From: Cristatella mucedo
Taxonomy: Eukaryota > Bryozoa > Phylactolaemata > Cristatellidae
Direction of reading: 5' to 3'
Assembly: GCA_009760855.2 (NCBI GenBank)
Contig: WPIO01000009.1
Location: 6,859,001-6,923,000 of the forward strand
DNA length: 64,000 nt
Positions 45,379 through 58,140 of this stretch are shown one piece after another. The notes beneath the pieces were generated by a model. It did not search any database, was not told the DNA's origin, and saw only the letters and a list, made by a program, of their open reading frames with translations. Numbering within the stretch: position 1 is the first letter of the stretch; every line of letters begins with the position of its first letter. The position numbers and the translations under genes are program-made.

Positions 45379-47565
45379 GATCGAAGGGTGAGTGGTATCA
45401 TGCTTGATAAACAACATGAATAACATGGTTAGGGGTGACATGAATAGGGTCAGCATGAAAGTGTGGTTAGTGGCAGCATGCAGTGTCAGCACTCGTAAGC
45501 ACATAAAGGACAAATAACAGGGACCCACTGAATGCTGTGATAAATAGATTCGTTCTAGCTTTTTTTAAATGTAGATAAGTCAGGAGATGTCATGACGTAG
45601 ATTGGGAGTGAGTCCTACGCTTTGAGAGCATGCGGAAGTAAGAGGTATGGGTAAACAGTGAGATTCCGAAAAGCGGGTGAAACGATGCTTAGCCTGGTTG
45701 GGTAGTAGATCTGATAGGTAGGCAGGAGCCGAAGAATGAGCGGATCTGGAAGTGAGAGACTCAACCTTAAAGTCGATGCGTTGCTTGAACGGGAGCCAGT
45801 GCAGGTCGGCAAGAAGATATGTGATGTGGTAGCTGCAACGCTCACGACAGACAAGCCTAGCAGCAGTGTTTTCCACCAGCTGTAAGCACCTGATTGTACA
45901 GGCGGGTAGGCCGGCAAGCGATGTGTTCAAATGCGGTTGATAGTTCCAACGGGAACAGGGCAGTGACATTCCCGTCAACATATTTGCATGGGATGTCATT
46001 TCTTACATGGAGGAGAGCAGTTTTGGTGACGTGGCACATTTGGACACTTGAGTCCGGAATGAAGCTTTATTGACAATTGATTCTTTTCAAGTGTTCAACA
46101 AGCAGCTTAGCGAAAATGCTCGCGAGAATTCGGACAAAAATGAAGAAGAAAAAACTAGTTCCCTACAACTTATGAGTCTAATTCAGGTTTGTTACGTATC
46201 GGTCTCACAATGGCCCATTTTAAGGTGGGTACAACCTAGTTATCCCGAAAAGCATTACAAATCTCAGTTATGGCTGGGTTGATTTTGTCTGCTAGTTAAG
46301 ATCACACAGTATAGGTTCTTTAGGACAAGAGCTCTTTTGATAGACAACATTAAGGTAGCCACATTGCAAGCAGAAACCTCGGAAAATCTCTTAGGGAAAT
46401 TGAAATGTTGTGACTCAGCATTTGCGTAAGTCTGTGGAGGCTTCATGGAATCGCGAATGTGCAAATTGTTTCTAAAGTAGGAAACCATCTTGTCGGCCGA
46501 GCCAGTAATATCTAGGAGTGAGACCCCTAAGAGTTGGCAAGCAAATTGTTCACCATCTATTAAATGTCTTGAGGATCCGAACGGCAGGACTTCAGTTTTT
46601 GTGTACAAGAAGAAGCCCTGGCTTTTCTAAGCTTCCGGGTATAGACTTGGAGGAAGTCCTTGACATTTGCTGGTCCGTAATTAGACCCCAACTTGTCAAA
46701 GCGATTTCAAGCCTTCACTTATTGCGGTGCATCTTTTAAAGTTCTTCGGACACTTGAAAGGAATCCCTATGACTCTGTACATTGCCAGGCATGTGCGGGA
46801 GAATGTTGTTCCAGGGCACAAATAAACTTCATGTTCACTGAACCAGTAAGGGCACTGTGGCTGTCGGCCAAGTCTGGATGTAGGACAAGAACACCTGCCC
46901 CATAGATAGGTTTCAAAAGTTTTTCTGAGTCAATGCTTTTCAATTTGCATCGCTGTAAAACCTCGACTTGATTTTGCACGAACAATGAAAGGGGAACAAT
47001 AAGCGAGACTGAGCAATGATCAGATATGGTCAAGTCCACACACAATAATGTCAGTGGGGCAGACATCCTTAGTGAGAACGAGATCCAAGATATGGCCACC
47101 TATATGAGTGGTATGGTTTGACGCATTGAACCAAACTGGTGTTCTTTAGACAGTCTAGAAATGAGCGGACCTACAAGTTGCTAGGGTTGTCGACATGAAA
47201 ATGGAAGTCTCTGACGAACTATAACGGCCTGTCACACGCGAATATTTTAGTGAGAAAATCCAAAAACTCTTTCATGAATAAGGCTAAACAGTCATAAGGA
47301 GGTCGGTAGATCACATCTGTGAAAGGTTTGGCCTTTGATGGGGATCGGATAGCCACTGATCTAAACGATGGCCTATGTGGAAAGTCACAGGTCTTACAGC
47401 CAAACAATTTATGAGCAACGACAACAATCCCACCACCCACATTTTCAGACCACATGGACTGAAAAAACGAAAACTCGGATGCGGTAGCGTCACATAGACA
47501 GCCGCCAGAGTAGGGTGTCATCTACCTCACGGTCGGCAGAAATGCAGGTTGCTTCTGAACAACCT
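45379..47565 (-). mobile_element. Family A-type LINE with endonuclease, RT palm deleted
   Basis: 47565-47220 is an AP endonuclease part (GGGIVVVAHKLFG, IYRPPYDCLALFMKEFLDFL). 47099-46770 is its end (VDLTISDHCSVSL). 46600-46270 is the linker. 46040-45920 holds RT motif A (ETALLHVRNDI-like, ELSTAFEHI). At about 45915 the sequence jumps to the C-terminal PACTIRCLQLVENTAARLVC part and continues to the 3' UTR. About 130-200 palm residues are missing, judged from other copies. Confidence 0.75.
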
Positions 47566-47797
47566 GACCACAGAGAAATAGCCTCTTGGTTTTTAGTGAG
47601 AGATCACTTGATAGGCGAAATTCAAGAGGCTGTCCCATAGCCGGCTCTGAAGACACAGCGCCAACTACTTTTTCGAGAACTCCAGCAAAGGCAAACTTTC
47701 ACCATGTGCTGAGGCACGGTGAGTGAGCTACTATCGCAATGAGTCACACAGAACTTCAAACTTTCATTTCATAGGCTTGATATCCGAATGGTTGAGC

Positions 47798-47840
<43 letters not shown>

Positions 47841-49160
47841 CTCAGGATGCAAGGATATTCTTACCGACCCTCGGAAGAGGGCCAGCCGGTATGTATTGAC
47901 TAATGGCAACATCACATCTTAAGATAAGCATGTCCTGTTTTGAGTAGCGTATCCAAGGACAGCTAATATACAGTCACAGAGAAAATATTGGTGGAATACC
48001 CGAAAGCATTACAAATATCTTAGGTAAAGGTTGACATCGTGCTTTGATTCACCCGAAGCCGCTTTCTAGAGTAACATTTCTACTCCCTATTGGTTGGGGT
48101 CTATTTCTACCGAAGAACCAGACGTAGAGCACACCTAAAGAATACGATATATGTTTAATCGGATCGGATAGCAATGAGAATTACTATGCATTTACTTTTA
48201 TGACACCCAAATTCAGCAACCATAGCAAAGTCGTAACCGCACAATATTAGTCGTCTTACACGGCCACCGACACGACGATATTGCGTTCCCCAAGTTGTAC
48301 ACTCAATGAAATCGTCACGTATAAAAGCAGGCAGACGCTACGATTTGCAATAGAAAGTTCCTTCAGAAGGCACAAATGTGGCGATGCGTTGTTGAGTTCG
48401 AGTATGCGTTTGAGCACTCGGGCACCTGAAGATTACCAATTGCTGGGGAGAAGAGCGAGAGATAGTGGCCGTGATGACCGACCCTAGCTCCAGAGAATCT
48501 AAAAGTCTATTATTGGGCTCGCCAGTTCTCCTTCGGTGACTTGTGCCGTGGTAGCATGCTGTCGCGGTACAACGGACCTTACGCAAGTCTTTGAAACTCA
48601 ATATAAAAAGAAAAGGAAAGAGCATTTTCCAACGTCGCACAATATCGGCATATGACATACAGCATGATCGGCAAAAAAATTGTAGAAACAAAGTACCACA
48701 TCTGAAACCTTGCTAGGGTAGGAGACATTAGTCGTATGGCAAATGCTATTGGCAGTATGCTCTTCGAGTAGTAAATAAGATTGTTTTTAAAACAGTCGCA
48801 GGCTCAACAATGGCCATACACCGCACAGAAATAATACTTTACTCGTTTCCCACATTGTTAGTAAAGGCTATGGTACCAGAAAACCGGAGGTTACCAGGGG
48901 CCACGCACATGCCTTAATGTAAAATAATTAACTCTAGCTTATCAATCCGTTTTCGGGTTTCTCTATTAAACTCGCCGAGCTTCCAATATGGCATACACGT
49001 GTGCTTTATAGATAATCCCATTGCCCCAGACATCTTCTATATTGTAAGTAGCAAGGTAAATACTGCTGCCGTCATTAGCACCCTTATTTCCGGTTCCATA
49101 GCAGTCTTAACACTACTTTCAGCAGACTGATGGCTAGCCGTTAACTTTACGTTTGATATG
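47566..49160. other. Glycosyltransferase intron, mostly unassigned
   Basis: Contains a (GA)n array at 47798-47838. The ORF 48338-48691 (minus) has no domain. Confidence 0.4.
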
Positions 49161-49164
49161 TTTT

Positions 49165-50035
49165 AACTGCGCTTACGATAATAAAAAACTTGATAAAACA
49201 CCCACAGAGAACACAATCTCTTTCTAGGCGATTTACATTTGCTGGAAAGGGAAACGCGATTGAATGGTGATTAAAATCATGCTTGATAAGCAACATGAAT
49301 AACATGGTTAGGGGTGACATGCACAGGGTCAGCATGCAAATGTGTTCAGTGGCAGCATGCACAGTGTCAGCATGCACAAGTACATGAATGACGGATCACA
49401 GGGACCCACTAAATGCTGTCCTAAATGGGTGTGTTCTTAAGTTTGTTTCAAATGTTGTCAAGTCAAGGGATGTTCTGACGCAAGTCGAGAGTGAGTTCGA
49501 GGCTTGGGAGCTAACTAAATGCACGGTCTCCAAAGCATTTGAGGTTTGCACGAGTAATGGTCAACTGTTGGATTCCGAAAAGCGGGTGGTACGATGCTTG
49601 GCCTGATGGGGAAGTAGATCGGAGAAATAGACTGGAGCCAAAGAATGAAGTGACCTAAAAGTGAGCGATGAAAACTTAAAGACGATCATTTGCTTGACTG
49701 GTAGCCAGTGTACGTTGGCAAGCAGTGAGTTACAGAAGTCAAGACGGGATGTCACAAATGCATGAACCAACTTGGACGTGGTATCCTTATCTAAACAAGC
49801 CAGAATTTTAGCAATGTTATGAAGCTAAAAATAGGCAGATTTGACTGTGGAGCTGATATGGTAGTCTAACGAGAGGTCTCTTTCGAATATGACACCAGAT
49901 TTCGAGATGATTCAACAGAAGATATGCTGGCAGAGCCAATTTCGGCCGTCAGCCTTTCCAATTTCTGAATCACACTCGGTTTGCCCATAACTAGTAAGCT
50001 AGTTTGACCATCATTTAGTCTAAGAAAACTTGCTT
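49165..50035 (-). mobile_element. Family A LINE, C-terminal half and 3' end
   Basis: 3' tail, GCATG-rich UTR, coding end and thumb region; interrupted reading. Confidence 0.8.
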
Positions 50036-50067
50036 TATCGATCCATGATAGGCAACGATATACTTGT

Positions 50068-50255
50068 AGTTATAATAATAATAATAATGCACTTGATAAA
50101 GCACCCTCAGAGAACTCGATCTCTCTCTTGGCGCTTTACGCTGGCTGCAAAGGGAAATGCAATTGAATGGTGAACAAGATCATGCTTGATAAACAAACAA
50201 AATGAATAACATGGTTAGGGGTGACATGCACAGGGTCAGCAGGCAAATCTGAGTA
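50068..50255 (-). mobile_element. Family A LINE 3' tail
   Basis: Second tail directly beyond the previous copy, with a TAATAA start. Confidence 0.75.
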
Positions 50256-50944
50256 TAAGTAGTCGTACTCTCATGGGTAGTGTCTTGAATGGCGTAAAAT
50301 GCTGATAAACTGTCATTAGCCTTGATTCAAAATAGAGCTCTGTAATTCGCCTAACTTTGGCCATGCTCGGCTCCAAAAATTGGCAAATATTACACAGAGA
50401 ATCATTTAGAATTCCAAAGTTACGGTGAAAAAACAGACACACCAGCTTTCAAGTGCTCAATATTCTAGCTATTATATGTCCCCGGATGAAAATGCTACTC
50501 CCAGTGTCAGGCTTAATGTTCGCCAATGTAGGCACAAGCAACAAAATTAGCTAAAGACGACGACGGCTAGAATTCCTCAGGAACGATGTCAACTCTAAGT
50601 ATAAAAAAGGTGGTGTAGCGGCTTCTGTACCTATGTCCTTCGACGGTAGTCGCAGTGCTTATTGCGAGGCTAGAGTCGTGCCGCCACGAGACAAAGACCA
50701 GGGACGCCTGAGGCTCTATCGCAGCTAGCGACTCTTCGGTGCAGCTACTGCGAACGCACGTATGTCATCGGTAGCGAAACATGCCAGCCGCGATGAATTA
50801 CCATAAATTTAATGTAAAAAATATTCCATATTCATATCATAGGAAAATCTATTCAAAATCGATGGACGTTTACAGGCGCCCAGAATCGGACACGTCACTG
50901 TACTCTGTACACCAATTCTTGAGCGCAGCCATTATCTGGCTGAT

Positions 50945-51300
50945 AAAATAATAATAATAATTCACTTGATAAAGCACCCTCAGAGAACTTAATCTCTTTC
51001 TAGGCGCTTTACATTTGCTGCAAAGGGACATGAAATTGATCGTAAGTAAAATCATGCTTGAAAAACAAACAAAATGAATAACATGGTTAGGAGTGACATG
51101 CACAGGGTCAGCATGCAAATGTGGTTAGTGGCAGCATGCACAGTGTCAGCACGCATAAGCACGTGAAGGACGAATCACAGGGACCCGCTAAAGGCTGTCC
51201 TAAATAGGTGTGTTTTTAAGTTCCTTTTAAAAGTGGTCAGGTCAGGGGATGTTCTGACGCAGGTCGGGAGGGAGATCCAGGCTTTGGGAGTATAGCAAGC
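50945..51300 (-). mobile_element. Family A LINE 3' end
   Basis: AATAAT start, stem-loop, UTR and the first part of the coding end. Confidence 0.8.
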
Positions 51301-53815
51301 TAGAGTTGCAATAGCAGCACTTATCGGTGCTGTACCCACAGGTCGCTGCCGTGCATTGAGGCAGGAGGGCGACCGGTGTTTTCTGTGGGCCGGCACGGGC
51401 TAGTACCATGAAAAAGCTGCTTTCGAGCTAAGGATATTACTGTACAAGCCGTTGCAGAGCGTATGAACACGCATTTGTTGCAGGCAGTGCCGTATACATG
51501 CTGAGGACTGCTAGCAGTAGTCATACACTGGCCCCAACGCTCGTGACTATATTAAGACACTTTGTATCCCATACGGGGAGACTTATATATGCAAGATTGA
51601 GGCACACACTGACGCCTGAGTTCTAGAGTAGCTGCTTGCTCTGCGAAACCCTTGAGTTCTAAAGAAGATATAACCTGATGGCATTATGCGAGCTGTGGTG
51701 CACAGCTTAATCGATAGTCAGTGCATTGCTTAACTGCCGTTTTATAATCTTATTTAGACGAATGAAGAATCAATGTCTCCAAATAATTTCAAAGAGTTCA
51801 CGAGGTAGTACTGGCTCGTCAGCAGCATATATCACCATTTGAACGTATAATTATTGAGAGAGTGGATATCCTGAAGGCAGAAGTAGGTCGATGCCTAATG
51901 CAAGAGACATTTTTCGAATTAAGGCCAATGCTACACACACTATGCCAAGAGACATGCCGAGATTGCTATGATCCGGTCACTTGCGTACGGTAATGGTGGC
52001 AGCAGGATTTAACGTACTGCTGCTAATTTCAAAGATGTTATGGGAGATTATCTGACCAACGCTGAACGGGTACAGGCCATTGTTGAAGCTCCCTGTGGGG
52101 ATATTGGGAAACCGGATTTGCGTGTGACGTGTGAAGCCCGAGTTTATGACTTTACATTAGAGCGTGGAAATGGCAGTCGGTGACGTGTAAGTGTACGGTG
52201 TCTTAGCCTTAACCAAAGATACGAGGAATGGCGTGATCGGCGGCCCTGTGAGGTTTATGGCCACTGGAAAGTTTGAGACCGTTTTTACTTTTACCGGTGT
52301 CGCTAAAGTACTAGCTGTTTCGATTATGCACTACAGCTCCGATGTAGGACAAGCGGCTGTACATCTCTGCAAGCATGCTGCCGATAGTGCCTGCGTGTAA
52401 TGTGAAAGCAGCCAATTCTTTAAAACGAAGCCTTTCTTTCGAGTCTGTGTCTACTTATGACAGCCCATTACTCAAAATATCATGATATATCTCCGAGGCT
52501 TTTTCTGAAATGAATCCATTGACTTTGCGACTTTGTGAAAACATACGCACCGTCATACAATACCGTTATCTATATCGTCCACAACCACGTCAACCAACTA
52601 CGTTCTGCTCTCTGACACGGTCAAGCTTGTGCGTCCGTGCTCGGTAAAAGCAAAAGGGCTGGACTCTTTTCTCATTCCCAGTAACTTTAAGTTTGAGTTT
52701 GACTTAACCGTTGACTTAACTTAACCGTTCACTGCATTTCGACCGTCTACGAGCGACTATACGCTCGCGAGAGCTTCGCTGACCGCTGTTTAACATGCCC
52801 CACAGACTGACTGACTTCGAGGCAGGCAAGACTGCATAATCGACGCAATATAGTCCTAAATTTAGTCGCAGCCGCACTCGCTCGTGCAACAGTTCAGAGA
52901 GGTCTGCTCATTCTCGTGCTGCGTGGTGCAATAACCTCGTTCAAGTTTGAGATCGTTTCATGTGTCTTTTGAGATGAAGGTGAAACTAACGGCGCTTGCC
53001 TGCTCTTTAGAAACTGAAGTGCTATTCTTTACCAACGTTAAAAAAATGCAAGTGAAGCCTTGGGATGAGGCTAGAAAATTGCAGCACCAATGCATGCCGG
53101 TATGCTGACAGCAGGGCAGCGCGGCAACAATGTACAGAGTACAATGTACAGCAATGTCATGTACAATACAATGTACAATGTACATCAAGACACTGTGCCC
53201 ATAACTTAAAAAAAATTGCAAGTCCGTATCCATAAAAGATGCCTTTCGGGCAAGAATAATTATTATGCTGTCCTGGCTCCATCATCAGTGGATGTGAGAT
53301 ATGAGTCGCACATCAACGAGCTTTGCTGATATAATTTTAGAGTGGGCATGTAGTTGACCTATGCATAGTGCCGCTGAAGCTAAACATACATGTCCTACTG
53401 CCAAATAAAGCTGCAACTCCTGATATCACCAGCTCTTGGAAGTGCATTACCGAGCAGGCACGGCGGTGCAGAGCCCATGCGGTAAGACGAGTATATCGCC
53501 CCCCCCCCCCGATAAAGTAGTGCCGCTGTGCTATAGCAGAGACTATCTAGGGAGTAATCACCCAATATAACCCAGAAGTAGAGGAGAATCTCTACACATC
53601 TGTCTCACTGCCAAATTAAGCTGCAACTCCTGATATTGCTACACAATCATCTATGCTGTATAATCGAAATGTCCTATAAAAGACGCACTTCACGCTGTCT
53701 TACATTAAAAAATGCAAAAACGTCTTAGCTGCATCATCAGCTGAAATGAGTTGCATATCAGTGTCATTTGTGTATATACTTAAAAGAATAGTGCAGTAGG
53801 AATTTTTTATGATTA
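51301..53815. other. Glycosyltransferase intron, nothing recognised
   Basis: A cluster of overlapping ATGTACA motifs at 53128-53184 and a C10 run at 53500-53509. ORF 52191-52400 is without domain. Confidence 0.4.
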
Positions 53816-53898
53816 TTAATATTATTATTATTAAAGATCAAAATGCACGGGTTTCTTCGGGGTGAGACCATGACTTGTAAAACCATATTTCTTCTGAA

Positions 53899-54053
53899 AA
53901 AATAGGTTAGCTGATTTAACATTCTCGTGTATGTAGCGGCAGAAGAGCCATCTCTGCCGCTTTCAGCTTAGCAATACAAAAGCTACACCCCATCAGGATT
54001 CGAACCCACAACCTCGGTTGTGAAGAGAGCACCTTCCTGCAAGGCTATCAAAG
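53899..54053 (-). mobile_element. SINE1 copy, degenerate
   Basis: Box B region GGGTTCGAATCC on the minus strand near 53997 and the typical 3' end. Confidence 0.7.
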
Positions 54054-54177
54054 ATGTTTTTCTTTGTCGACTTAAATGCAGTTCTTGCAAATCCATAAAT
54101 CGTGAATGATTTGTTGAGCTGGAAGAATAGAAAAGAGATTGCTTTTCGGTGGCTCTTAAACTCCGTCAAAACTGGCA

Positions 54178-54385
54178 GAGTATTGCTCCTTTCAACCACT
54201 AAGCACACTTGCATGCTGACCCTGTGCATGTCAGCCCTAACCGTGTTGTTAATGTCGTTTATCAAGGATGATACCACTCACCATTCGATCGCGTTTCCTG
54301 TGCAGCAAATGTAAAGTGCCTATAAAGAGGTTGAGTTCTACGCTTTATCAAGTGCGCTATTATTATCATTATTATTAATTCTGTG
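54178..54385 (+). mobile_element. Family A LINE 3' tail
   Basis: UTR with CTTGCATGCTGACCCTGTGC, stem-loop and ATT tail. Confidence 0.8.
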
Positions 54386-54787
54386 CATTCCCATTAAAAT
54401 ATCACCAGCTCTTCCTGTGTGACACAATCCGCAACTATCTGAAAACCCTTCGTTGTAAAAAAACTGTAAGGAGAGATTCTTTCGGCTAACCTTTATCTTA
54501 TCTGCACTGACCAATTAAGATTATCCGGGTGCATCATTTGTAATATATACATAATATGCGTAATATTCTTAGCAGTGTCGTCAACAACCATTCAATATCA
54601 GTTCCTTGCAAGTTGAATGTAGCAATCTTGGAAAATAATTTTTTGCGTTCACTAGGAAATTGTATCAATTCAAACAGGACTAAGGGAGCGGTTAAATTAA
54701 TGCACAATTATTTTCAAACGAAAGTACGAGAATATCAACGGGAAGCCCTGCTTTACTCAAATAACCCGTAGGTACGGGACGGCTCAC

Positions 54788-55020
54788 CTGATTGATGACG
54801 TAGATAGTATATTCGAGATTTTGCTTCTGCAAAAACGGATGCAAGTTAAGGAGGAGCTCGGACAGATGACCCCATCGGTTTCTGAATGGGATAATCAAGG
54901 CTGCCCGGTTTTTCGGTGTGCAGTGCTTCGGGCGATAATGACCTCCCAATTCAAGGCGGAAGTCTAATGAATCCAGGTGTTGCAAGGTAGCTTCGCATAT
55001 ATACGCTTTGATGTCGCCAA
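54788..55020 (-). CDS. B4GALT: Beta-1,4-GalNAc/galactosyltransferase exon 2: IPFRNR
   Basis: The exon completes LLVG and continues through LELGGHYRPKHCTPKNRAA, then LIIPFRNRWGHLSELLLNLH and PFLQKQNLEYTIYVINQ. The family match is GGRYxPxxCxxxxKVAIIIPFRNRxxHLxxxLxxLHPxLQRQxLxYxIYVINQ. IPFRNR contacts the UDP part of the donor sugar in the B4GALT1 structure. The acceptor is a T-rich tract with TTTTAG before 55020 and the donor GTGAGC after 54788. It is 233 nt, phase 1 in and phase 0 out. A LINE fragment begins only about 75-90 bp upstream of this acceptor. Confidence 0.93.
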
Positions 55021-55094
55021 CTAAAATTAAAAAGAAGACAAATTTCTGAAACACTGCACGTTGAGGCTCAGAAGGGTTTCTTGATTAAATACCG

Positions 55095-55895
55095 CAAGCG
55101 AGTTGAAAGTCCTTTCAGCTACATAACATTGCTATAATTCGGGCTTGTTTAGATAAGGATACTACGTCTAAGTTGGTCCATGCATTTGTGACATCCCGTC
55201 TTGACTTCTGCAACTCAATGCTTGCTGGCCTACCGGCATGTGCAATCAGACGATTACAGATGGTGCAAAACTCTGAAGCTAGGCTTGTCTGTCGTGAGCA
55301 ACGAAATTGCCACATCACACCACTTCTGCCCGACCTGCACTGGCTACCATTCAAGTAACGGATCGACTTTAAGGTTTTGTCGCTCACTATTAGGTCACTT
55401 CCTTCTTTTGCTCCAGCCTATCTCTCAGATCTACTCGCCCACCAGATCAAGCATAGTACTACCCACTTTTCGGAATCCAACAGTTTACCAATGCCACGTA
55501 TAAACCTCAAGTCTTTTGGAGACCGTGCATTTAGTTCGTTAGCTCCCAAAACCTGGAACTCACTCCCGACTTGCATCCTGACATCTCTGACTGGACCACA
55601 TTTAAAAAGAACTTGAAAACGCACCTATTTCGTACAGAATTTTGTGGGTGTGATTCCCAGTGATTCGTCCTTCGTGTGCTTATGCGTGCTGATAATGTGC
55701 ATGCTGCCACTAACCGCATTTGCATGCTGACCCCGTGCATGTCACCCTTAACCACGTTATTCATGTTTATTAAGCGTGATATTACTCACCATTCAATTGA
55801 GCTTTCCTTTGCAGCCAATGTGAAGCGCCTAGAAAGAGATTGAGTTCTCTGAGGGCATTTTATCAAGTGCATGATTATTATTATTGTTATTATTA
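55095..55895 (+). mobile_element. Family A LINE, C-terminal part and 3' end, in glycosyltransferase intron 1
   Basis: Starts at the FSYITLL-like segment (TTCAGCTACATAACATTGCT), with HAFVTSRLDFCNSMLAGLPACAIR, LHWLPFK, and then the UTR and ATT tail. Opposite strand to the host gene. Confidence 0.85.
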
Positions 55896-56138
55896 CCGGT
55901 TTTTTGGAGGTGTGACAACGAGGATCTTTAATCACGTTAGCGTTTAGATTCATTTTAGCCTGATGTGATACTGTTGCCATTCTGGCGAAGGGCAGGTGCT
56001 CGAATTCGGTTGGAAGTTATGAGACAAATCGAGCAAATAGTCTTTAAATTGTTTACCAACGGTGGCCCAGAAAAAGCACTCAACGGCACAAATAATCGGC
56101 AATACTTTATCTTATCAGCATAAGCCAACTTGTCTTAC

Positions 56139-56466
56139 CAAGGAGCGGTGGCGTGTCAGGACAGTAATCAAATCCATTGCCATTTTGATCTCGACGATAG
56201 GCATAAAGCGCCTCGTGGACCACATTCAGTGAGCAGTTGTTGGTAGTCAGAACCGACGCCTCGCCTGTGCTTGGCCGCTCGGTTGCCTGTCTGCAGCTTT
56301 TCATTGATGAACCCCTTCTTGGTAGAAACGAGCTGTTACTCCACAGAGTTACTGGGGCCAAGCAGAGAAATAGCAGTGTTGCTCCGCCAAGAAGCAGCAT
56401 CCATACAATTCTGAAGCTAATCGCTGAGGAACGGGCGTCACTGGATCCTTGGCCATCCTGGACCAT
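56139..56466 (-). CDS. B4GALT: Beta-1,4-GalNAc/galactosyltransferase exon 1: cytosolic tail, signal anchor, stem
   Basis: It starts with ATG at 56466-56464. Residues 1-16 are a polar cytosolic tail; about 17-41 form a hydrophobic segment (IVWMLLLGGATLLFLCLAPV) typical of a type II signal anchor. A Ser-rich stem follows. The exon ends in CPDTPPLLG, the start of the conserved CPxxPPxLVG entry to the catalytic domain. The donor is GTAAGA after 56139, phase 1. N-glycosylation sites NSS and NCS are present in the stem. The start was chosen because no better upstream in-frame ATG is seen and the anchor lies at the usual distance. A non-coding 5' exon is possible. Confidence 0.85.
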
Positions 56467-57340
56467 AGTGACAGAGGTAGTGCTGCAGACAAAACATAAG
56501 TTGGTGGCCGCCTGTCTCGAAAAACTTGCTAGCAGCTATTTAAAGCAAGAAATCGAGCGATCCGTCAAACAAAGGCGGCGTTAGCACGCAGCAGTTCAAG
56601 TTTCACCTTGTAGTTCACGGTTAACATGCCGAATCTGGTTCCAGTTTAGGTAGACCGTTATAGTTTAAGCATCCCTAAGTAAGTCTAGGCAGCAACCCTA
56701 GTCAAGGCTAGACAGCAATAAACAGTAATTTTAAGGCGTACAGCTAGCTTATTGCTCCAGTAAGAAATGATATTCCATGACAGCTGACATTACCTAAAAG
56801 AAACCTCTTCCCGAATATTTAGAGTACTATTCTCATTCCCATTATCAGCTTCAAGCACGAGTCACACCATTCAGCCGCTACCTAGAAGAAGCTCAGAATA
56901 TGAGTCGCATCGTGCTGCAGCTAGTGCTACGGTAAGTTTCGAGCACCAGCATGGCTAGTGGGAAATAATTATGTTTGCACATAACGGCCACGCTAGATGT
57001 CCATTGCACGTGTTCTGATTTGTGTGTACAATTTTGAATGACGTTGCTTGTCGTGATGAGTCACTCACGTATCGATTTGCTTTTCTTTTCTTTTTAAGTT
57101 ACAAACAACCCTTGCACTTTGCCAAATCCTGAAAGCAAGCGAAACAGGCTTTGCACAGGAACGGACATAATTCTTCAATCGCTTACAGAGGCTGCATTGC
57201 TCAATGCAATCTCGGGATAACAATTTAGAAATAAATATGTCTGTGATCAGAATTTTTAGGTTCTTGAGCCTGACCTTAACAGCCAGGCGGCGGCCCTTAA
57301 TGATTAACAATGTGGGTTCCAGACTTTTAGCAGGAAATTA
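56467..57340. other. Upstream of glycosyltransferase exon 1, nothing recognised
   Basis: Promoter or 5' non-coding exon would lie here; no clear element is visible. Confidence 0.35.
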
Positions 57341-57344
57341 CCTA

Positions 57345-57412
57345 TTTTCTGCAGCAAGCGGGTGACAGCCCACAGGCTCTTCTGCCGATATAGAAACTAG
57401 ACAGCAGAACTA
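57345..57412 (+). mobile_element. SINE1 3' fragment
   Basis: Contains AGCGGGTGACAGCC and GGCTCTTCTGCCGATATA. Confidence 0.45.
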
Positions 57413-57567
57413 GCAACTCTTTGCCTGCCACGGAGTTTTGGCTCAGAGATAAGGTGCACGCATCTTAAGACCCAGATAGTAGATTGTAGAACAGCTGAAG
57501 GCAATATTTTCTTGTTACACAATGCTCAGGTAAGTAATGAACAATTAATACTCTTCTACTGCCATTG

Positions 57568-57738
57568 AAAAATAAATCAATTACAATTCATTTGTATAGC
57601 ACCCTAAGAGAATTTTATCTATACGCAGGCTCTTTACTATGCAGCAGAGCTCGAGCCCAGCAACGCCGTCTTATAAGGTGAGCACCTTAACTCCGATAGT
57701 TTAAGTGAGCATCTTAACCCGATGACAAACCCAGGCCG
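57568..57738 (-). mobile_element. SINE2 copy, degenerate
   Basis: LINE-like tail (CATTTGTATAGCACCC), box B in GAGCTCGAGCCC; the head is partly duplicated near 57680-57720. Confidence 0.65.
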
Positions 57739-58140
57739 CGAGCCATTAAATAGAATTTTTAACCACAAGGCAGCGAAAGAGGCGGCTCAGGATGTCGCTA
57801 CGATTGAAATCTTGGGGCTATTACTATTTCTTTAGCCCCACGACACGGCAACAATATGGGTTCACATTGAAAATCGCTCAGCCAATAAACGGAATCCGCG
57901 ATTGCTACACAGCGAGGAAATTTAAAGAGTGAGCGCGTCGTCAGTTCGGCCTACATTTCCAGACCGTTGTAGCTAGTCTTGCGCCTGGGCGCGTGTCACC
58001 GATGCTCGCTCGCCTATCCTGCGGCTGCTCCTTGTTTTAGCTTCTCTGCGGCATTTGAATTTCAGACAGGCATTTTTGCTCGTCCAGGCTAGCCGGTCTT
58101 AAAGCTGCTGACCTGGCCGAGGCAATTGGCACTGCACAGT

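Larger units (their letters stand above)
32116..56466 (-). other. B4GALT: Gene span: Golgi beta-1,4-GalNAc/galactosyltransferase
   Basis: Five exons were placed: 56466-56139, 55020-54788, 42476-42289, 41396-41274 and 32290-32116, in phases 0/1, 1/0, 0/2, 2/2 and 2/stop. Together they give a type II Golgi glycosyltransferase (GT7) that transfers Gal or GalNAc in beta-1,4 linkage to terminal GlcNAc. Family landmarks appear in order: signal anchor, CPxTPPLLVG, IPFRNR, YVINQ, FNKGLLMNIG, FHDVDL and GWGGEDDDM, then the C-terminal DGL segment. The exon carrying the RYxMxxHxxExxNPxR region is expected between 41273 and 32291 with about 105 nt, judged from the vertebrate gene structure. I could not identify it. 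With it, the protein would be about 380 residues, normal for the family. Introns carry many LINE and SINE insertions. Confidence 0.87.

Noticed and set aside
48338-48691. 117-codon minus-strand ORF in a glycosyltransferase intron
   Set aside because: No domain, no repeat-family match and no splice context; length is within chance expectation.
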